In this document: piece after piece, positions 44,710 through 53,420 of the stretch
Layout: the number at the start of each line of letters is the position of its first letter
How positions within the stretch are numbered: position 1 is the first letter of the stretch
Assembly (NCBI RefSeq): GCF_000577335.1
Contig: NZ_CBYL010000006.1
Span: 59,342 to 123,341 of the forward strand
DNA: 64,000 bases
Reading direction: 5' to 3'
Origin: Faecalispora jeddahensis
GTDB lineage: Bacteria > Bacillota > Clostridia > Oscillospirales > Acutalibacteraceae
The notes under the pieces: model-generated
Database searches by the model: none
Told to the model about the DNA's origin: nothing
The model's input: only the letters and a program-made list of their open reading frames with translations
Program-made: the position numbers and the translations under genes

Positions 44710-45573
44710 ATGAAACAAGATGAAGTGCTGCGTATTTTAGAGGGCAGCTACGATCTGCACGTCCACCCTATCCCCTCGCATGTGCCGCGCTGCCTGGACG
44801 ATTTTGAACTGGTTGAACAGGCCGCCTCTTATCAAATGGCCGGCGTCATGATAAAGAATCATTATGAATCCACTGCTGCCCGTGCTGCTCTTGTGAACCG
44901 ACGCATGAGCCACCTGTGCACGCGTGCTTATGGCGGCGTGGTATTGAATTGGCCGGCGGGTGGCCTGAACCCCTATGCGGCAGAGAGTGCGTTAAAGCTC
45001 GGAGCCTCCTTTGTATGGATGCCCACAAGAGATTCGGCTCACTGCCTGAAAAGCGGGGATATGCCGGGCGATTTTTTTACCAGACCCGGAATTTCCGTTA
45101 TTGACGAAGCAGGAAAGCTTCTCCCTGTGGTCTGCGATATTTTTGATGTAATAAAAAAATACGACGCGGTTCTTGCCACAGGGCACCTTTCCCCTGCCGA
45201 ATCGATGATGCTTTGCAAAGCCGGACGAAAAGCGGGAATCCGTATGGTTTTGACTCATCCCGAATGGGAACGCACACAGATTGATGCGGCATCCCAAAAA
45301 GAGATGGCGGATTTGGGTGTATGGATTGAAAAGAATTGGTACAACATTGCAGAGGGAAACTGCTCTGCGGAGCAGATGGCTGCCAACATCAAAGCCGTGG
45401 GCGCGCACAGAATTTTTCTTGCAACCGACCGCGGGCAGGCAGGAAAAGAAACACCCGTTGAGGGCTATATTCGGTTTGTCAAGGTTTTGCACGACCAAGG
45501 TATCTCGACAGAGGATTTGATTACGATGGCGCAAAAGGTCCCTGCGGAACTGTTAAACAGATCCATTCCATAA
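44710..45573 (+). CDS. DUF6282-family amidohydrolase-like protein
   Basis: A 287-residue cytosolic protein of the metal-dependent hydrolase fold. YDLHVHPIPSHVPR at the N-terminus is a typical HxH metal site; KNHYEST, ATGHLSPAESM and LTHPEWE supply further ligands, and LATDRGQ the late Asp. The family (DUF6282) has no defined substrate. TTAGGAG precedes the ATG at 44710. As the last gene of the rightward row it may open a ring or cleave an amide in the same pathway. Confidence 0.82.
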   Translation: MKQDEVLRILEGSYDLHVHPIPSHVPRCLDDFELVEQAASYQMAGVMIKNHYESTAARAALVNRRMSHLCTRAYGGVVLNWPAGGLNPYAAESALKLGASFVWMPTRDSAHCLKSGDMPGDFFTRPGISVIDEAGKLLPVVCDIFDVIKKYDAVLATGHLSPAESMMLCKAGRKAGIRMVLTHPEWERTQIDAASQKEMADLGVWIEKNWYNIAEGNCSAEQMAANIKAVGAHRIFLATDRGQAGKETPVEGYIRFVKVLHDQGISTEDLITMAQKVPAELLNRSIP

Positions 45574-45662
45574 TCAAAAGTACGTCTTTCTTAGAAGGAT
45601 ATGGACGCTGAAACGATCCGTTTGAGAACAGGGATTCTGGAGCAAAAGGAATTCTGTTCCGC

Positions 45663-45708
45663 AATACAAAAGACTCACGAAACTTCTGTTTCGTGAGTCT
45701 TTTGTATT
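45663..45708. terminator. Bidirectional terminator
   Basis: A perfect 21-bp stem (AATACAAAAGACTCACGAAAC and its complement) with a TTCT loop, between the DUF6282 gene and the leftward DUF6773 gene. Confidence 0.85.
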
Positions 45709-45776
45709 ATGGGTAAATATAGATGCTGATGCTGCAAACAACGTCATATTATACTTACGAATCGAAAAAAAACCAG

Positions 45777-46268
45777 CTATTCGTCCAGTTCTTTTTCGTC
45801 TAACTGTTTTTGAATTTTTGCCTGTCTTTTGGCATTCAGATACTTAAGGAAAGACAGTACAGCATAAGTCAAAACGGTTGAGCTGATAAAAGTCACTGCC
45901 AACACGGCAATAAAATAACCGATACCATCTTTCCTATATTGTTCTGCGTACTGTGTATAGTTCAAAACGCCGTTAATCGCGGTTACTACAATTCCCGTTA
46001 CTATACTGTTTATGAAAGGAAAGGCCTTCGCTCGTTTTTCTTCGCCGTATATGTCAAGCCCCAAGGTCAGGTATCGTATTATCATGTAAAGGGACATTCC
46101 GAAGAAGCATATAAGCTCAACAGCATACTGCTCAAACGGAGCGTTCAGCAGTCTTTGCTGAACGAGCACTGAACAGAGAAGTATCATCATCAAAATACCG
46201 TATGCCTCACTATTTATTTTACGGCGCTGCGCCAAAACTCTTTCATCTTGCAAATTTTGCTTTCTCAT
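45777..46268 (-). CDS. DUF6773-like membrane protein
   Basis: A 163-residue protein with four predicted membrane helices (for example ILMMILLCSVLVQQ and YFIAVLAVTFISSTVLTYAVL) and charged ends. It matches small Firmicute membrane proteins (DUF6773 type) that sit beside a short helix-turn-helix gene, possibly as a regulator-membrane partner pair. The ATG at 46268 overlaps the regulator stop by 4 bp. Function unknown. Confidence 0.7.
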   Translation of the reverse strand: MRKQNLQDERVLAQRRKINSEAYGILMMILLCSVLVQQRLLNAPFEQYAVELICFFGMSLYMIIRYLTLGLDIYGEEKRAKAFPFINSIVTGIVVTAINGVLNYTQYAEQYRKDGIGYFIAVLAVTFISSTVLTYAVLSFLKYLNAKRQAKIQKQLDEKELDE

Positions 46269-46465
46269 TCTGATTCCTCCCAAAATAAATCATTCAATGT
46301 TTTGCCGAGTGCCTTACTAATCGCTATGCAAAGATTTAGCGTGGGATTATAATCCCCTGATTCTATCAGCCCGATAGTTTGCCGGGTAACACCTACGGCT
46401 TTTGCCAAGTCCGCCTGGTTCATATCAACTTCCATTCGAGCGATTTTCATTCGCTTATTTTTCAT
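46265..46465 (-). CDS. Small helix-turn-helix regulator (YgzD/YozG type)
   Basis: A 66-residue protein that is only an XRE domain: RMEVDMNQADLAKAVGVTRQTIG and PTLNLCIAISKALGKTLNDLF. It overlaps the membrane protein gene by 4 bp, so the two are made together. Such pairs usually autoregulate. Confidence 0.88.
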   Translation of the reverse strand: MKNKRMKIARMEVDMNQADLAKAVGVTRQTIGLIESGDYNPTLNLCIAISKALGKTLNDLFWEESE

Positions 46466-47073
46466 GTAATGCCACCTTCCATAGGTATAATATACACTAT
46501 ATATAACACGATGTCAATTATATATTGCATTCATGTTGATTAAGATTTATGGCAAGCACATTCCATGCTAAAAATTCCACGGGACCCGTTTAAAGCTCTT
46601 GTATGATTTATGTCCCTTTCAGAAAATAGAAGTATTAGGATTTCAGCGGTGAGTTCATGGATTTTACTGTGCTGCGGTTTAAATCTCACCGGTAGTCCCA
46701 GTATGTTTTAATGAAAGAGCAGAATTGAAAAAGAATTTCAGATTATTTTATAATAATGGACGGGAGCCAATCGCATAGTAACGACTGATTGGGTGCGGGC
46801 CGGAGAGCATAGCGAAAAATAACCGCGCTCTGTCATGCAGGGAATTCATGTCTGCTACCAGGACATCGGCCTTTTGGAAAATATAATTCAGCAGCAAAAG
46901 CAGAATGCTCGGACTGCATCCGCAAAAATCGCATAAAAGAGTATTGGCAGACAGTGAACAAATCACTGTCTGCCAATACATACTGCCCAAATTTCACCAC
47001 AATTTATAAAAACGCCCCTATGACGCCGTGGAGAAATGCGGGATGCGATTCTCTTGTAAAGATGCCACCGGAA
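46466..47073. other. Gene-free stretch with one long hairpin
   Basis: About 600 bp without a convincing gene. Only the perfect hairpin at 46941-46979 stands out. An 80-codon frame on the minus strand lacks a ribosome binding site and family resemblance. Confidence 0.4.
46941..46979. terminator. Perfect 17-bp hairpin
   Basis: GTATTGGCAGACAGTGA and its complement enclose ACAAA. There is no T-run on either side, so a terminator role is uncertain. It lies 95 bp past the end of the XRE gene at 47074. Confidence 0.5.
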
Positions 47074-47322
47074 TCAGTCTTCACGACCGAGCAGCCAGTC
47101 AACAGAAACGTTCAGAATATTCGATAAAGCCACCAGTTCAAAATCCGTTACGTAGCGGATCTGCCCCTCTAGTTTAGAAAGGCCTGATGCATTCATGTCA
47201 ATTCCGTTCACCTGCAGCTGAGCCAAAAGTTCCTTTTGCTTCATGCCCAGGTTCTTCCTAGCCAGTTCCACATGGGCACCTACCAAATTACGATTACCCA
47301 GGGCTTGCTTGCGTAATCTCAT
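47074..47322 (-). CDS. XRE-family regulator
   Basis: An 82-residue helix-turn-helix protein: LVGAHVELARKNLGMKQKELLAQL, then SGLSKLEGQIRYVTDFELVALSNILNVSVDWLLG. GGGGAG stands 8 nt before the ATG at 47322; the open frame upstream is non-homologous. Stand-alone gene, target unknown. Confidence 0.85.
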   Translation of the reverse strand: MRLRKQALGNRNLVGAHVELARKNLGMKQKELLAQLQVNGIDMNASGLSKLEGQIRYVTDFELVALSNILNVSVDWLLGRED

Positions 47323-47598
47323 TCTTTCATCTCCCCGTTGCTCAGGCCGTATTTTACCGGCCAGAAAATAATAATAAGTTTTCCCCTCTTCAACAAAAAA
47401 GGTACAAAATTGCTGTCGCTTTTTTGAAAGCAAAGTATCATTATAAGAAATAAAAATACCACTATCCGGAATACATTCCATTATAGTAGATAAAATCGAA
47501 AAACGCAACAAAAATCATACAAAATTTTTAGAATTAATCCGTTTAATTTGCTGGTTTCCCGTGGAATGGCTCCAGCCTTGTCGAATGTCAAAAAAACA

Positions 47599-47627
47599 TT
47601 GTTATTTAAAGGGTTTCTTGTTATAAT
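47599..47627 (+). promoter_or_regulatory. Probable pncB promoter
   Basis: TTGTTA, a 17-bp spacer and TATAAT, giving a leader of about 150 nt before pncB. The leader has a small TTGCCC/GGGCAA hairpin (47651-47670) but no recognised riboswitch. The rest of 47323-47785 holds nothing that I can support. Confidence 0.5.
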
Positions 47628-47785
47628 ACTATTCAACAAAGCGTCCGGCATATTTTTGGGGCTTGCCCCGATTTCGGGCAAAAAGCTTGAATCCCGCGCA
47701 GCGTTTCCTTCTTTGCTTTCTGATTTATAATATGCACAAACACCGCAAAGAGATTATGCTGTAATAATTGCTACTAACGAGGTGT

Positions 47786-49276
47786 ATGGATTTGGAGGAG
47801 ACAGCACAAACTCCATTCGGTAAGAATCTGACAATGCTCACCGATTTTTATGAAATAACCATGGCAAACGGCTATTTCACGAACGGTTTTGAGGACAAAA
47901 TCGTTTATTTCGATATGTTTTTCAGAAAAATTCCGGATGGCGGCGGCTTTGCGATTATGGCTGGCGTACAGCAGCTTGTGGAATATCTGCAAAACCTCTC
48001 TTTTACCCCGCAGGATCTTGACTACCTGCGATCCACCGGAAAGTTCAACCAGGCATTTATCAATTATCTGGCGAATTTTCATTTTGAGTGCGATGTGTGG
48101 GCGGTTCCGGAGGGTACCCCCATCTTCCCCGGTGAGCCCATTGTTACGGTACGCGGCCCTGTGATTCAGGCGCAGTTTATCGAAACCATGGTGCTTTTGT
48201 GCGTCAACCACCAGACCTTGATCGCGACAAAAGCGAACCGGATTGTGCGGGCCGCCAGCGGCCGTTCCGTGATGGAATTCGGCTCCCGCCGCGCACAGGG
48301 CTTCGACGGCGCGGTATACGGCGCCAGAGCAGCGTACATTGGCGGCTGTACCGGTACCGCCTGCACCATCTGCGAACGCGATTTCGGTATCCCCGCAATG
48401 GGCACTATGGCACACAGCTGGGTGCAGCTGTTTGACACTGAGCTCGACGCGTTCCGCGCGTATGCCCGTGAATACCCCAACCAGTGCGTTCTGCTGGTAG
48501 ACACTTATAATGTATTGCAGTCCGGCATTCCGAATGCAATCCGCATCTTTAATGAAGAGTTGGTTCCGCAGGGCTTCCGCCCCGCGGGAATCCGCATCGA
48601 TAGCGGCGACATCACATATCTCTCCCGCAAAGCACGCGAGATGCTGGACGCCGCCGGGTTTGAGGATTGCGGCATCTGCGCCTCCAACTCGCTGGATGAA
48701 TACATCATACGTGATATGCTGATGCAGGGTGCGCAGGTAGACAGCTTCGGCGTCGGCGAGCGCATGATCACCTCGGCTTCGGAGCCGGTGTTCGGCGGGG
48801 TGTACAAGCTGGTTGCCGTAGAACGGGAAGACGGCAGCATTGAGCCCAAAATCAAAATCAGCGAAAACGTAGCGAAAATTACGACGCCCGGCTTTAAGCG
48901 CCTGTGGCGCCTGTTTGACCGTTACAGCGGCAAGGCGATCGCCGATGTGATCACCCTGCACGACGAGCTGATCGACGACGAAATGCCCTATGTCATCTTT
49001 GACCCGGAATATATCTGGAAGCGCAAGCGAGTGGAGAACTTCCGCGCGGTACCGCTGATGACCCAGATTTTCAAGGCCGGACAGTGCATCATGCAACCGC
49101 GCGATCTGCACGAAATCCGTGAATACTGCACCGCGCAGGTAGACACGCTGTGGGAGGAAGTCACCCGCTTTGAAAACCCCCACCGCTACTATGTCGACCT
49201 TTCGCAGCAGCTGTGGCAGATCAAAGACAGACTGATCACAAACCACAACTTCGACAAGCCCGCCGATCCGGTATGA
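47786..49276 (+). CDS. pncB: Nicotinate phosphoribosyltransferase
   Basis: About 496 residues. It makes nicotinate mononucleotide from nicotinate and PRPP in NAD salvage. Family blocks: MLTDFYEITMANGYF, EFGSRRAQGFDGA, GTMAHSWVQLF with the phosphorylated His, and GIRIDSGDITYLSRKAREML. The ATG at 47786 follows CGAGG; a TTG six codons upstream is possible. Single gene. Confidence 0.96.
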   Translation: MDLEETAQTPFGKNLTMLTDFYEITMANGYFTNGFEDKIVYFDMFFRKIPDGGGFAIMAGVQQLVEYLQNLSFTPQDLDYLRSTGKFNQAFINYLANFHFECDVWAVPEGTPIFPGEPIVTVRGPVIQAQFIETMVLLCVNHQTLIATKANRIVRAASGRSVMEFGSRRAQGFDGAVYGARAAYIGGCTGTACTICERDFGIPAMGTMAHSWVQLFDTELDAFRAYAREYPNQCVLLVDTYNVLQSGIPNAIRIFNEELVPQGFRPAGIRIDSGDITYLSRKAREMLDAAGFEDCGICASNSLDEYIIRDMLMQGAQVDSFGVGERMITSASEPVFGGVYKLVAVEREDGSIEPKIKISENVAKITTPGFKRLWRLFDRYSGKAIADVITLHDELIDDEMPYVIFDPEYIWKRKRVENFRAVPLMTQIFKAGQCIMQPRDLHEIREYCTAQVDTLWEEVTRFENPHRYYVDLSQQLWQIKDRLITNHNFDKPADPV

Positions 49277-49311
49277 TATGAGCCACCCATTAAAAAAGAA
49301 AGAACAACTGT

Positions 49312-49337
49312 TTCTCCCCCGCCAAAGCAGGGGAGAA
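49312..49337 (+). terminator. Terminator of pncB
   Basis: TTCTCCCC and GGGGAGAA with a 10-nt loop, then TTCATTTT. Confidence 0.65.
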
Positions 49338-49372
49338 TTCATTTTCTGCACGATTGGAAAGGATGGGATAAA

Positions 49373-49825
49373 ATGGAGCTTGTCGTAAAAAGATTTGAAG
49401 AGCTGACGACCAATGAGCTATATGAGATTTTAAAACTCAGGGTCTCTGTATTTGTAGTGGAACAAAACTGCCCTTATCAGGAGATAGACGATAAAGACAG
49501 GCAGGCACTGCATGTATACCTGAAAGATGAGGATGGAATTCAGGCGTACCTCAGGGTGATTGAAAAAGGGGTCGCTTTTGATGAAGTCTCCATTGGCAGA
49601 GTGATTGCCATAAAAAGACGGTGCGGCATGGGCAGCAGAATTCTGGCAGAAGGAATACGGGTTGCCAAAAATCAACTCAAGGCAGACGCGATCAAAATAG
49701 AAGCACAAACGTATGCAAGAGAGCTGTATGAAAAGCAAGGTTTCCGGCAGATTTCAGACGAATTTTTGGAGGACGGAATCCCCCATGTGCCGATGAGATT
49801 GGATTGCAGACAGACAACAGCTTGA
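49373..49825 (+). CDS. GNAT N-acetyltransferase (ElaA-like)
   Basis: A 150-residue acetyltransferase. FEELTTNELYEILKLRVSVF and VVEQNCPYQEIDDKD are typical of ElaA. The acetyl-CoA loop is RRCGMGSRILAEGI. The substrate is unknown. AAAGGATGG precedes the ATG at 49373. Its stop codon lies inside the -35 element of the rnpB promoter. Confidence 0.9.
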   Translation: MELVVKRFEELTTNELYEILKLRVSVFVVEQNCPYQEIDDKDRQALHVYLKDEDGIQAYLRVIEKGVAFDEVSIGRVIAIKRRCGMGSRILAEGIRVAKNQLKADAIKIEAQTYARELYEKQGFRQISDEFLEDGIPHVPMRLDCRQTTA

Positions 49826-49850
49826 CAACAAAATAAAAAAACGTTAAAAT
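49822..49850 (+). promoter_or_regulatory. Promoter of rnpB
   Basis: TTGACA, exactly 17 bp, and TAAAAT; predicted transcription start near 49857, matching the RNA 5' end. Confidence 0.88.
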
Positions 49851-49857
49851 AAGCGAT

Positions 49858-50206
49858 GCGAGCAGGCTGAACAGTCGCGGGTAACGTCCGAAAGGGCCTA
49901 TCCGAGGAAAGTCCGAGCTCCACAGGGCAAGAATAACGGCTAACGGCCGCCGGGGGTGACCCCAGGGAAAGTGCAACAGAGAGATACCGCCTGCGCTTTG
50001 CGCAGGTAAGGCTGGAAAGGCGGGGTAAGAGCCCACCAGCGCGCGGGAGACCGCGCGGCTATGTAAACCCTATTCGGAGCAACACCGGAATGGGACAAAT
50101 GCGTCGGCCCGGCGCGTCCCGAACAGGTGGCATTGAGCTGCGGCGGCAACGCCCGGCCAAGATAGATGGCTGTTCACGACAGAACTCGGCTTACAGGCCT
50201 GGTCGC
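49858..50206 (+). ncRNA. rnpB: RNase P RNA
   Basis: About 349 nt. Universal core sequences are present: GAGGAAAGTCCGAGCTCC near the 5' end, ACAGAGAGATACCGCC, and AGATAGATGGCTGTTC with ACAGAACTCGGCTTACAG near the 3' end. The first bases (GCGA-G-CAGGC) pair with the last (GCCTG-G-TCGC) as stem P1, which sets both ends. It matures tRNA 5' ends. Confidence 0.96.
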
Positions 50207-50251
50207 ACCAACAAACGAAAACTTCCTTGAAAACACCTTTTTCCTGACAAT

Positions 50252-50350
50252 GATGATCCGGAAATCATCGCACTGGGAACGAATTCTCTGGCCGCCTGAA
50301 GCACGCTGAAAGCAGCGTAAGAGCGGCACCGGGAAAAGGGAATTGGAAGA
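50252..50350 (+). ncRNA. Structured leader RNA upstream of larC
   Basis: Between rnpB and larC lie a GATGAT/ATCATC hairpin (50252-50269), then a stem GCCGC/GCGGC (50291-50327) that encloses ACGCTG-AAAG-CAGCGT through purine-rich internal loops (CTGAAGC and AAGA). AATTCTC at 50283 can pair with GGGAATT at 50338. A terminator follows. The architecture is that of a riboswitch, but I could not match it to a class. Confidence 0.45.
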
Positions 50351-50357
50351 TGAATCA

Positions 50358-50410
50358 AACCATGAAGGTTTTAGCTGCCGCATGCAGCTGTTCCTTTATG
50401 GTTTTTTCTT
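50358..50410 (+). terminator. Terminator between rnpB and larC
   Basis: AACCATGAAGG pairs with CCTTTATGGTT around an inner AGCTGC/GCAGCT hairpin, followed by TTTTTCTT. It lies 84 bp before larC and may be an attenuator. Confidence 0.75.
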
Positions 50411-50493
50411 ATCTCTGTTTTCTTGGTTTTGGCAATGGCTTTAGCGCCGGAGATCCGGCAGGCATGATGAAGAAATGAAACGGAGGAAAGTAA

Positions 50494-52026
50494 ATGAAAA
50501 CTCTGTATATGGACTGTTTTTCGGGCATCAGCGGCAATATGGCGATCGGCGCGTTCCTGGATTTGGGCGTAGACAAAGATATGCTGCTGAGCGAGCTGAA
50601 CAAGCTGCATATAGACGGCTACCGGATCGAAATCAGCAAAAAACAGAAAAACGGGATCACAGGCACTTATTTCGATGTCATTCTGCAGGAAGCCCCCTCC
50701 TCTCACCAGGAAGAAGTATCAGGAGCAGATCAGGAACCGAATGCAGAACAGAAGGCTCTGCCCAGATGTACCTGTAAGCATCACCGTGCCTACTGTATCT
50801 GTGGAAAAAACAAGCTGCCGGATGAGTATGGCAGAAAAAAGAAGAAGCACAAGGAAAAACATAAGTACCACCTGAGTCATGACGGCAAACGCTCCCACAC
50901 AGAGGAAGTGTACTCTTCTCTTGGGCACGGGGAAGCGCACCATGACCATGACCATGCTTATGATGATCATCATGAGCACCATGAACACGACATGTACGAG
51001 CATGAACACGGGCACAAGCACGGACACGGACACGCACATGAACATACACACGCGCCGCACCGCAATCTGCAGGATATTACCGAAATCATCGACGGCAGCG
51101 AGCTGTCTGATCGGGTCAAGCAGCTTTCGAAAAAAATGTTCTCCTTTGTGGCGGAAGCGGAGGCAAAGGTTCACGGCAAACCGATTGAGGAAGTCCATTT
51201 TCACGAGGTGGGCGCCATCGATTCCATTATCGATATTGTCGGCACCGCCATCTGTGTGGACAGCCTGAACCCCGACCGTATTGTCGCTTCGCACCTGCCG
51301 GTCGGCTCCGGCTTTGTGCGCTGCCAGCACGGCCTGATCCCCGTGCCCGCTCCGGCCACGCTGGAGATTATCCGAAAGGGCGGCATTCCGGTTTATTCAA
51401 ACGGAATCAAGAAGGAGCTGGCCACCCCCACCGGCGCGGCAATCCTTGCTGCCCTGGCCGAAGAATACGGCCCGCAGCCGGAAATGGAGATTCATGCCGT
51501 CGGCTACGGCGCCGGGCTGTATGATCTGGAAATTCCCAATACCCTGCGGCTGATTCTGGGAGAAACGCTTCCGGCCAAAGAGAACCCGAAGCCCCAAAGC
51601 GGAATGATTCTGGCCGAAACCAATATTGACGACACCACGGCAGAGGTGCTCGGTTACGTGATGGGCCGCCTGCTGGATGCCGGCGCGCTGGATGTATTCT
51701 TCACCCCCATCTATATGAAAAAATGCCGCCCCGCCGTAACGCTCTCTTTCTTATGTGAAGCGTCTTTGGTGCAGGCATTGGAGCGGATCGTATTTGAAGA
51801 AACCTCGACGATCGGCATCCGCAAAATTCCGGTGCAGAGAACCGTCATGGACAGAGCCTATGAAACCGTGGAAACTCCCTATGGGAAAATCCAGGTGAAA
51901 AAAGTGACTTATGGCGGGCTCACAAAGAGGTATGGAGAATTCGAGGACGTCAAGGCCGCCGCGGAGCGGCATGGGGTACCAATTCAAAAAATATATGACG
52001 CACTAAAAATCAACGAAGCCAATTAG
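50494..52026 (+). CDS. larC: Nickel-pincer cofactor nickel-insertion protein LarC
   Basis: A 510-residue full-length LarC in one frame (some species need a frameshift). LarC inserts nickel into the pyridinium dithiocarboxylate cofactor of lactate racemase and related enzymes. The N-terminal MDCFSGISGNMAIGAFLDLG, EVHFHEVGAIDSIIDIVG and C-terminal ETNIDDTTAEVLGYVMGRLL are canonical. Residues ~95-190 are an insertion rich in Cys, Lys and especially His (HHDHDHAYDDHHEHHEHD), a likely nickel store. GGAGG precedes the ATG at 50494. It is followed 14 bp later by larE. Confidence 0.95.
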   Translation: MKTLYMDCFSGISGNMAIGAFLDLGVDKDMLLSELNKLHIDGYRIEISKKQKNGITGTYFDVILQEAPSSHQEEVSGADQEPNAEQKALPRCTCKHHRAYCICGKNKLPDEYGRKKKKHKEKHKYHLSHDGKRSHTEEVYSSLGHGEAHHDHDHAYDDHHEHHEHDMYEHEHGHKHGHGHAHEHTHAPHRNLQDITEIIDGSELSDRVKQLSKKMFSFVAEAEAKVHGKPIEEVHFHEVGAIDSIIDIVGTAICVDSLNPDRIVASHLPVGSGFVRCQHGLIPVPAPATLEIIRKGGIPVYSNGIKKELATPTGAAILAALAEEYGPQPEMEIHAVGYGAGLYDLEIPNTLRLILGETLPAKENPKPQSGMILAETNIDDTTAEVLGYVMGRLLDAGALDVFFTPIYMKKCRPAVTLSFLCEASLVQALERIVFEETSTIGIRKIPVQRTVMDRAYETVETPYGKIQVKKVTYGGLTKRYGEFEDVKAAAERHGVPIQKIYDALKINEAN

Positions 52027-52040
52027 CGGGAGGAATACAC

Positions 52041-52865
52041 ATGGACGAACTGCATTTAAAATATGAGAAGCTCGAACAATACCTGCGTTCTTTGGAAAGC
52101 GTCGCCGTGGCATTTTCCGGCGGCGTGGACTCCACCTTTCTGCTGACCGCCGCGCACAAGGCTCTGGGGGATAAAGCCGTGGCTGTTACGGCACGCTCCT
52201 GCAGCTTTCCGCAGCGGGAGCTGAACGAAGCCAAACGCTTTTGTGACCTCAACGGGATTCAGCACATCATTGTAGATTCGGAAGAGCTGCACATTTCCGG
52301 ATTTTCCGAAAACCCGGTGAACCGGTGCTATCTGTGTAAAACAGAGCTGTTCCAGAAAATCCGGGAGGTAGCAGACCGGCTGGGCCTGAAGGAAATTGTG
52401 GAGGGCTCTAATCTGGACGACAACGGCGATTACCGTCCCGGGCTGATCGCCGTGGCGGAGCAGAATGTAAAAAGCCCCCTGCGGCACTGTGATCTGTCTA
52501 AAGCGGAAATCCGCATTCTGTCGAAGGAATTGTGTCTTCCCACCTGGAGCAAGCCCTCCTTTGCCTGTCTTTCCTCCCGCTTTCCTTACGGTGAAAGGAT
52601 CACGGAAGAAAAGCTTTCTCAGATCGACAAAGCCGAACAGATTCTGCTGGACTTGGGATTCCGTCAGGTACGTGTGCGGCATCACGGCAATCTGGCCCGC
52701 ATTGAGGTGGAGGAGGAGCAATACCCGAAGCTGCTGGATCAAGAGGTTCGGCATGCCATCTCCGACCAAATCAGAGCCCTTGGATTCGTTTACGTATCGA
52801 TCGATATAACGGGTTACCGTACCGGCAGCATGAACGAAACACTGGCCGTGAAAGGAATTCTCTAA
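52041..52865 (+). CDS. larE: Nickel-pincer cofactor sulfur transferase LarE
   Basis: A 274-residue PP-loop ATPase that turns two carboxylates of the cofactor precursor into thiocarboxylates. The PP-loop is FSGGVDST at 25-32. Three Cys are placed as in the iron-sulfur type of LarE (as in Thermotoga): Cys96 and Cys99 in NRCYLCK, and Cys176 in FACLSSRFPYG. That suggests a 4Fe-4S cluster as sulfur carrier rather than a single sacrificial Cys. larA and larB are not in this window. GGGAGG precedes the ATG. Confidence 0.94.
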   Translation: MDELHLKYEKLEQYLRSLESVAVAFSGGVDSTFLLTAAHKALGDKAVAVTARSCSFPQRELNEAKRFCDLNGIQHIIVDSEELHISGFSENPVNRCYLCKTELFQKIREVADRLGLKEIVEGSNLDDNGDYRPGLIAVAEQNVKSPLRHCDLSKAEIRILSKELCLPTWSKPSFACLSSRFPYGERITEEKLSQIDKAEQILLDLGFRQVRVRHHGNLARIEVEEEQYPKLLDQEVRHAISDQIRALGFVYVSIDITGYRTGSMNETLAVKGIL

Positions 52866-52884
52866 GAAATCTATTTTAAATTAA

Positions 52885-52924
52885 AAAGCGCCGGGGCCAC
52901 GATCTTTCGTGGTCCCGGCGCTTT
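52885..52924 (+). terminator. Terminator of larCE
   Basis: AAAGCGCCGGG and CCCGGCGCTTT with inner CCACGA/TCGTGG pairing, followed by TT. Confidence 0.88.
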
Positions 52925-53069
52925 CTGCTATTACAGCCTTTACGGCCGGCTGTTATGTTTCAGATTGATGAGGGAGCTTTGCAAAGAGCGCAAAACGGCA
53001 ATCCCGGCCCAGCTTTTCTCCGATTCCGCAATCGAAATTGGAGAAAAAGGCTGTACCCATTGGCAGGGG

Positions 53070-53363
53070 TTACACCGCCGCCCCCGCTTTCATCTTCGCA
53101 AAGCACTCGCTGCAATAAACGGGCCGCTCCCCGCTCGGCTGAAAGGGAACCTTGCACGGCTTGCCGCAGGCCGCACAAACGGCATCATACATTTGACGCG
53201 GGGGACGCTGTTCCCCTGTGTTCTTGCGGGCCGATCGGCATTCTTTGCACCGTTTGGGCTCATTCGTGAACCCCTTTTCCGCATAAAACTCCTGCTCCCC
53301 AGCGGTCCAAATGAATTCTTTTCCGCAGTCCGCGCAGACAAGTACTTTATCCTCATACATCAT
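53070..53363 (-). CDS. Zinc-ribbon protein downstream of znuA
   Basis: A 97-residue protein with four CxxC pairs: CADC, CKEC, CAAC and CSEC, enough for two zinc sites. The first half (VLVCADCGKEFIWTAGEQEFY) is a common Firmicute zinc-ribbon domain. GGAG stands 6 nt before the ATG at 53363. It follows znuA by 57 bp on the same strand with no terminator between, so it is probably expressed under zinc starvation. Possible roles: zinc acceptor or storage, or a nucleic-acid-binding factor. Confidence 0.8.
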   Translation of the reverse strand: MMYEDKVLVCADCGKEFIWTAGEQEFYAEKGFTNEPKRCKECRSARKNTGEQRPPRQMYDAVCAACGKPCKVPFQPSGERPVYCSECFAKMKAGAAV

Positions 53364-53420
53364 TGACAACTCCTTATTTCTCCGCCAAGGCATCGCGTTT
53401 GGACGGCTGACTGTTAACGG

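Noticed and set aside
46748..46990. 80-codon minus-strand frame
   Set aside because: Contains the whole 46941 hairpin and has no start signal or family resemblance.
50230..50350. Cobalamin, NiCo or Moco riboswitch
   Set aside because: Partial look-alikes (GGGAA, CACTG) occur, but the conserved core blocks such as the B12 box are missing or out of order, so no class name is claimed.
50940..51060. CAT/CAC-rich tandem repeat-like DNA
   Set aside because: It encodes the His-rich loop of LarC; the same holds for 57780-57960 and 60150-60240 in the COG0523 genes. It is coding low complexity, not a separate repeat or CRISPR.
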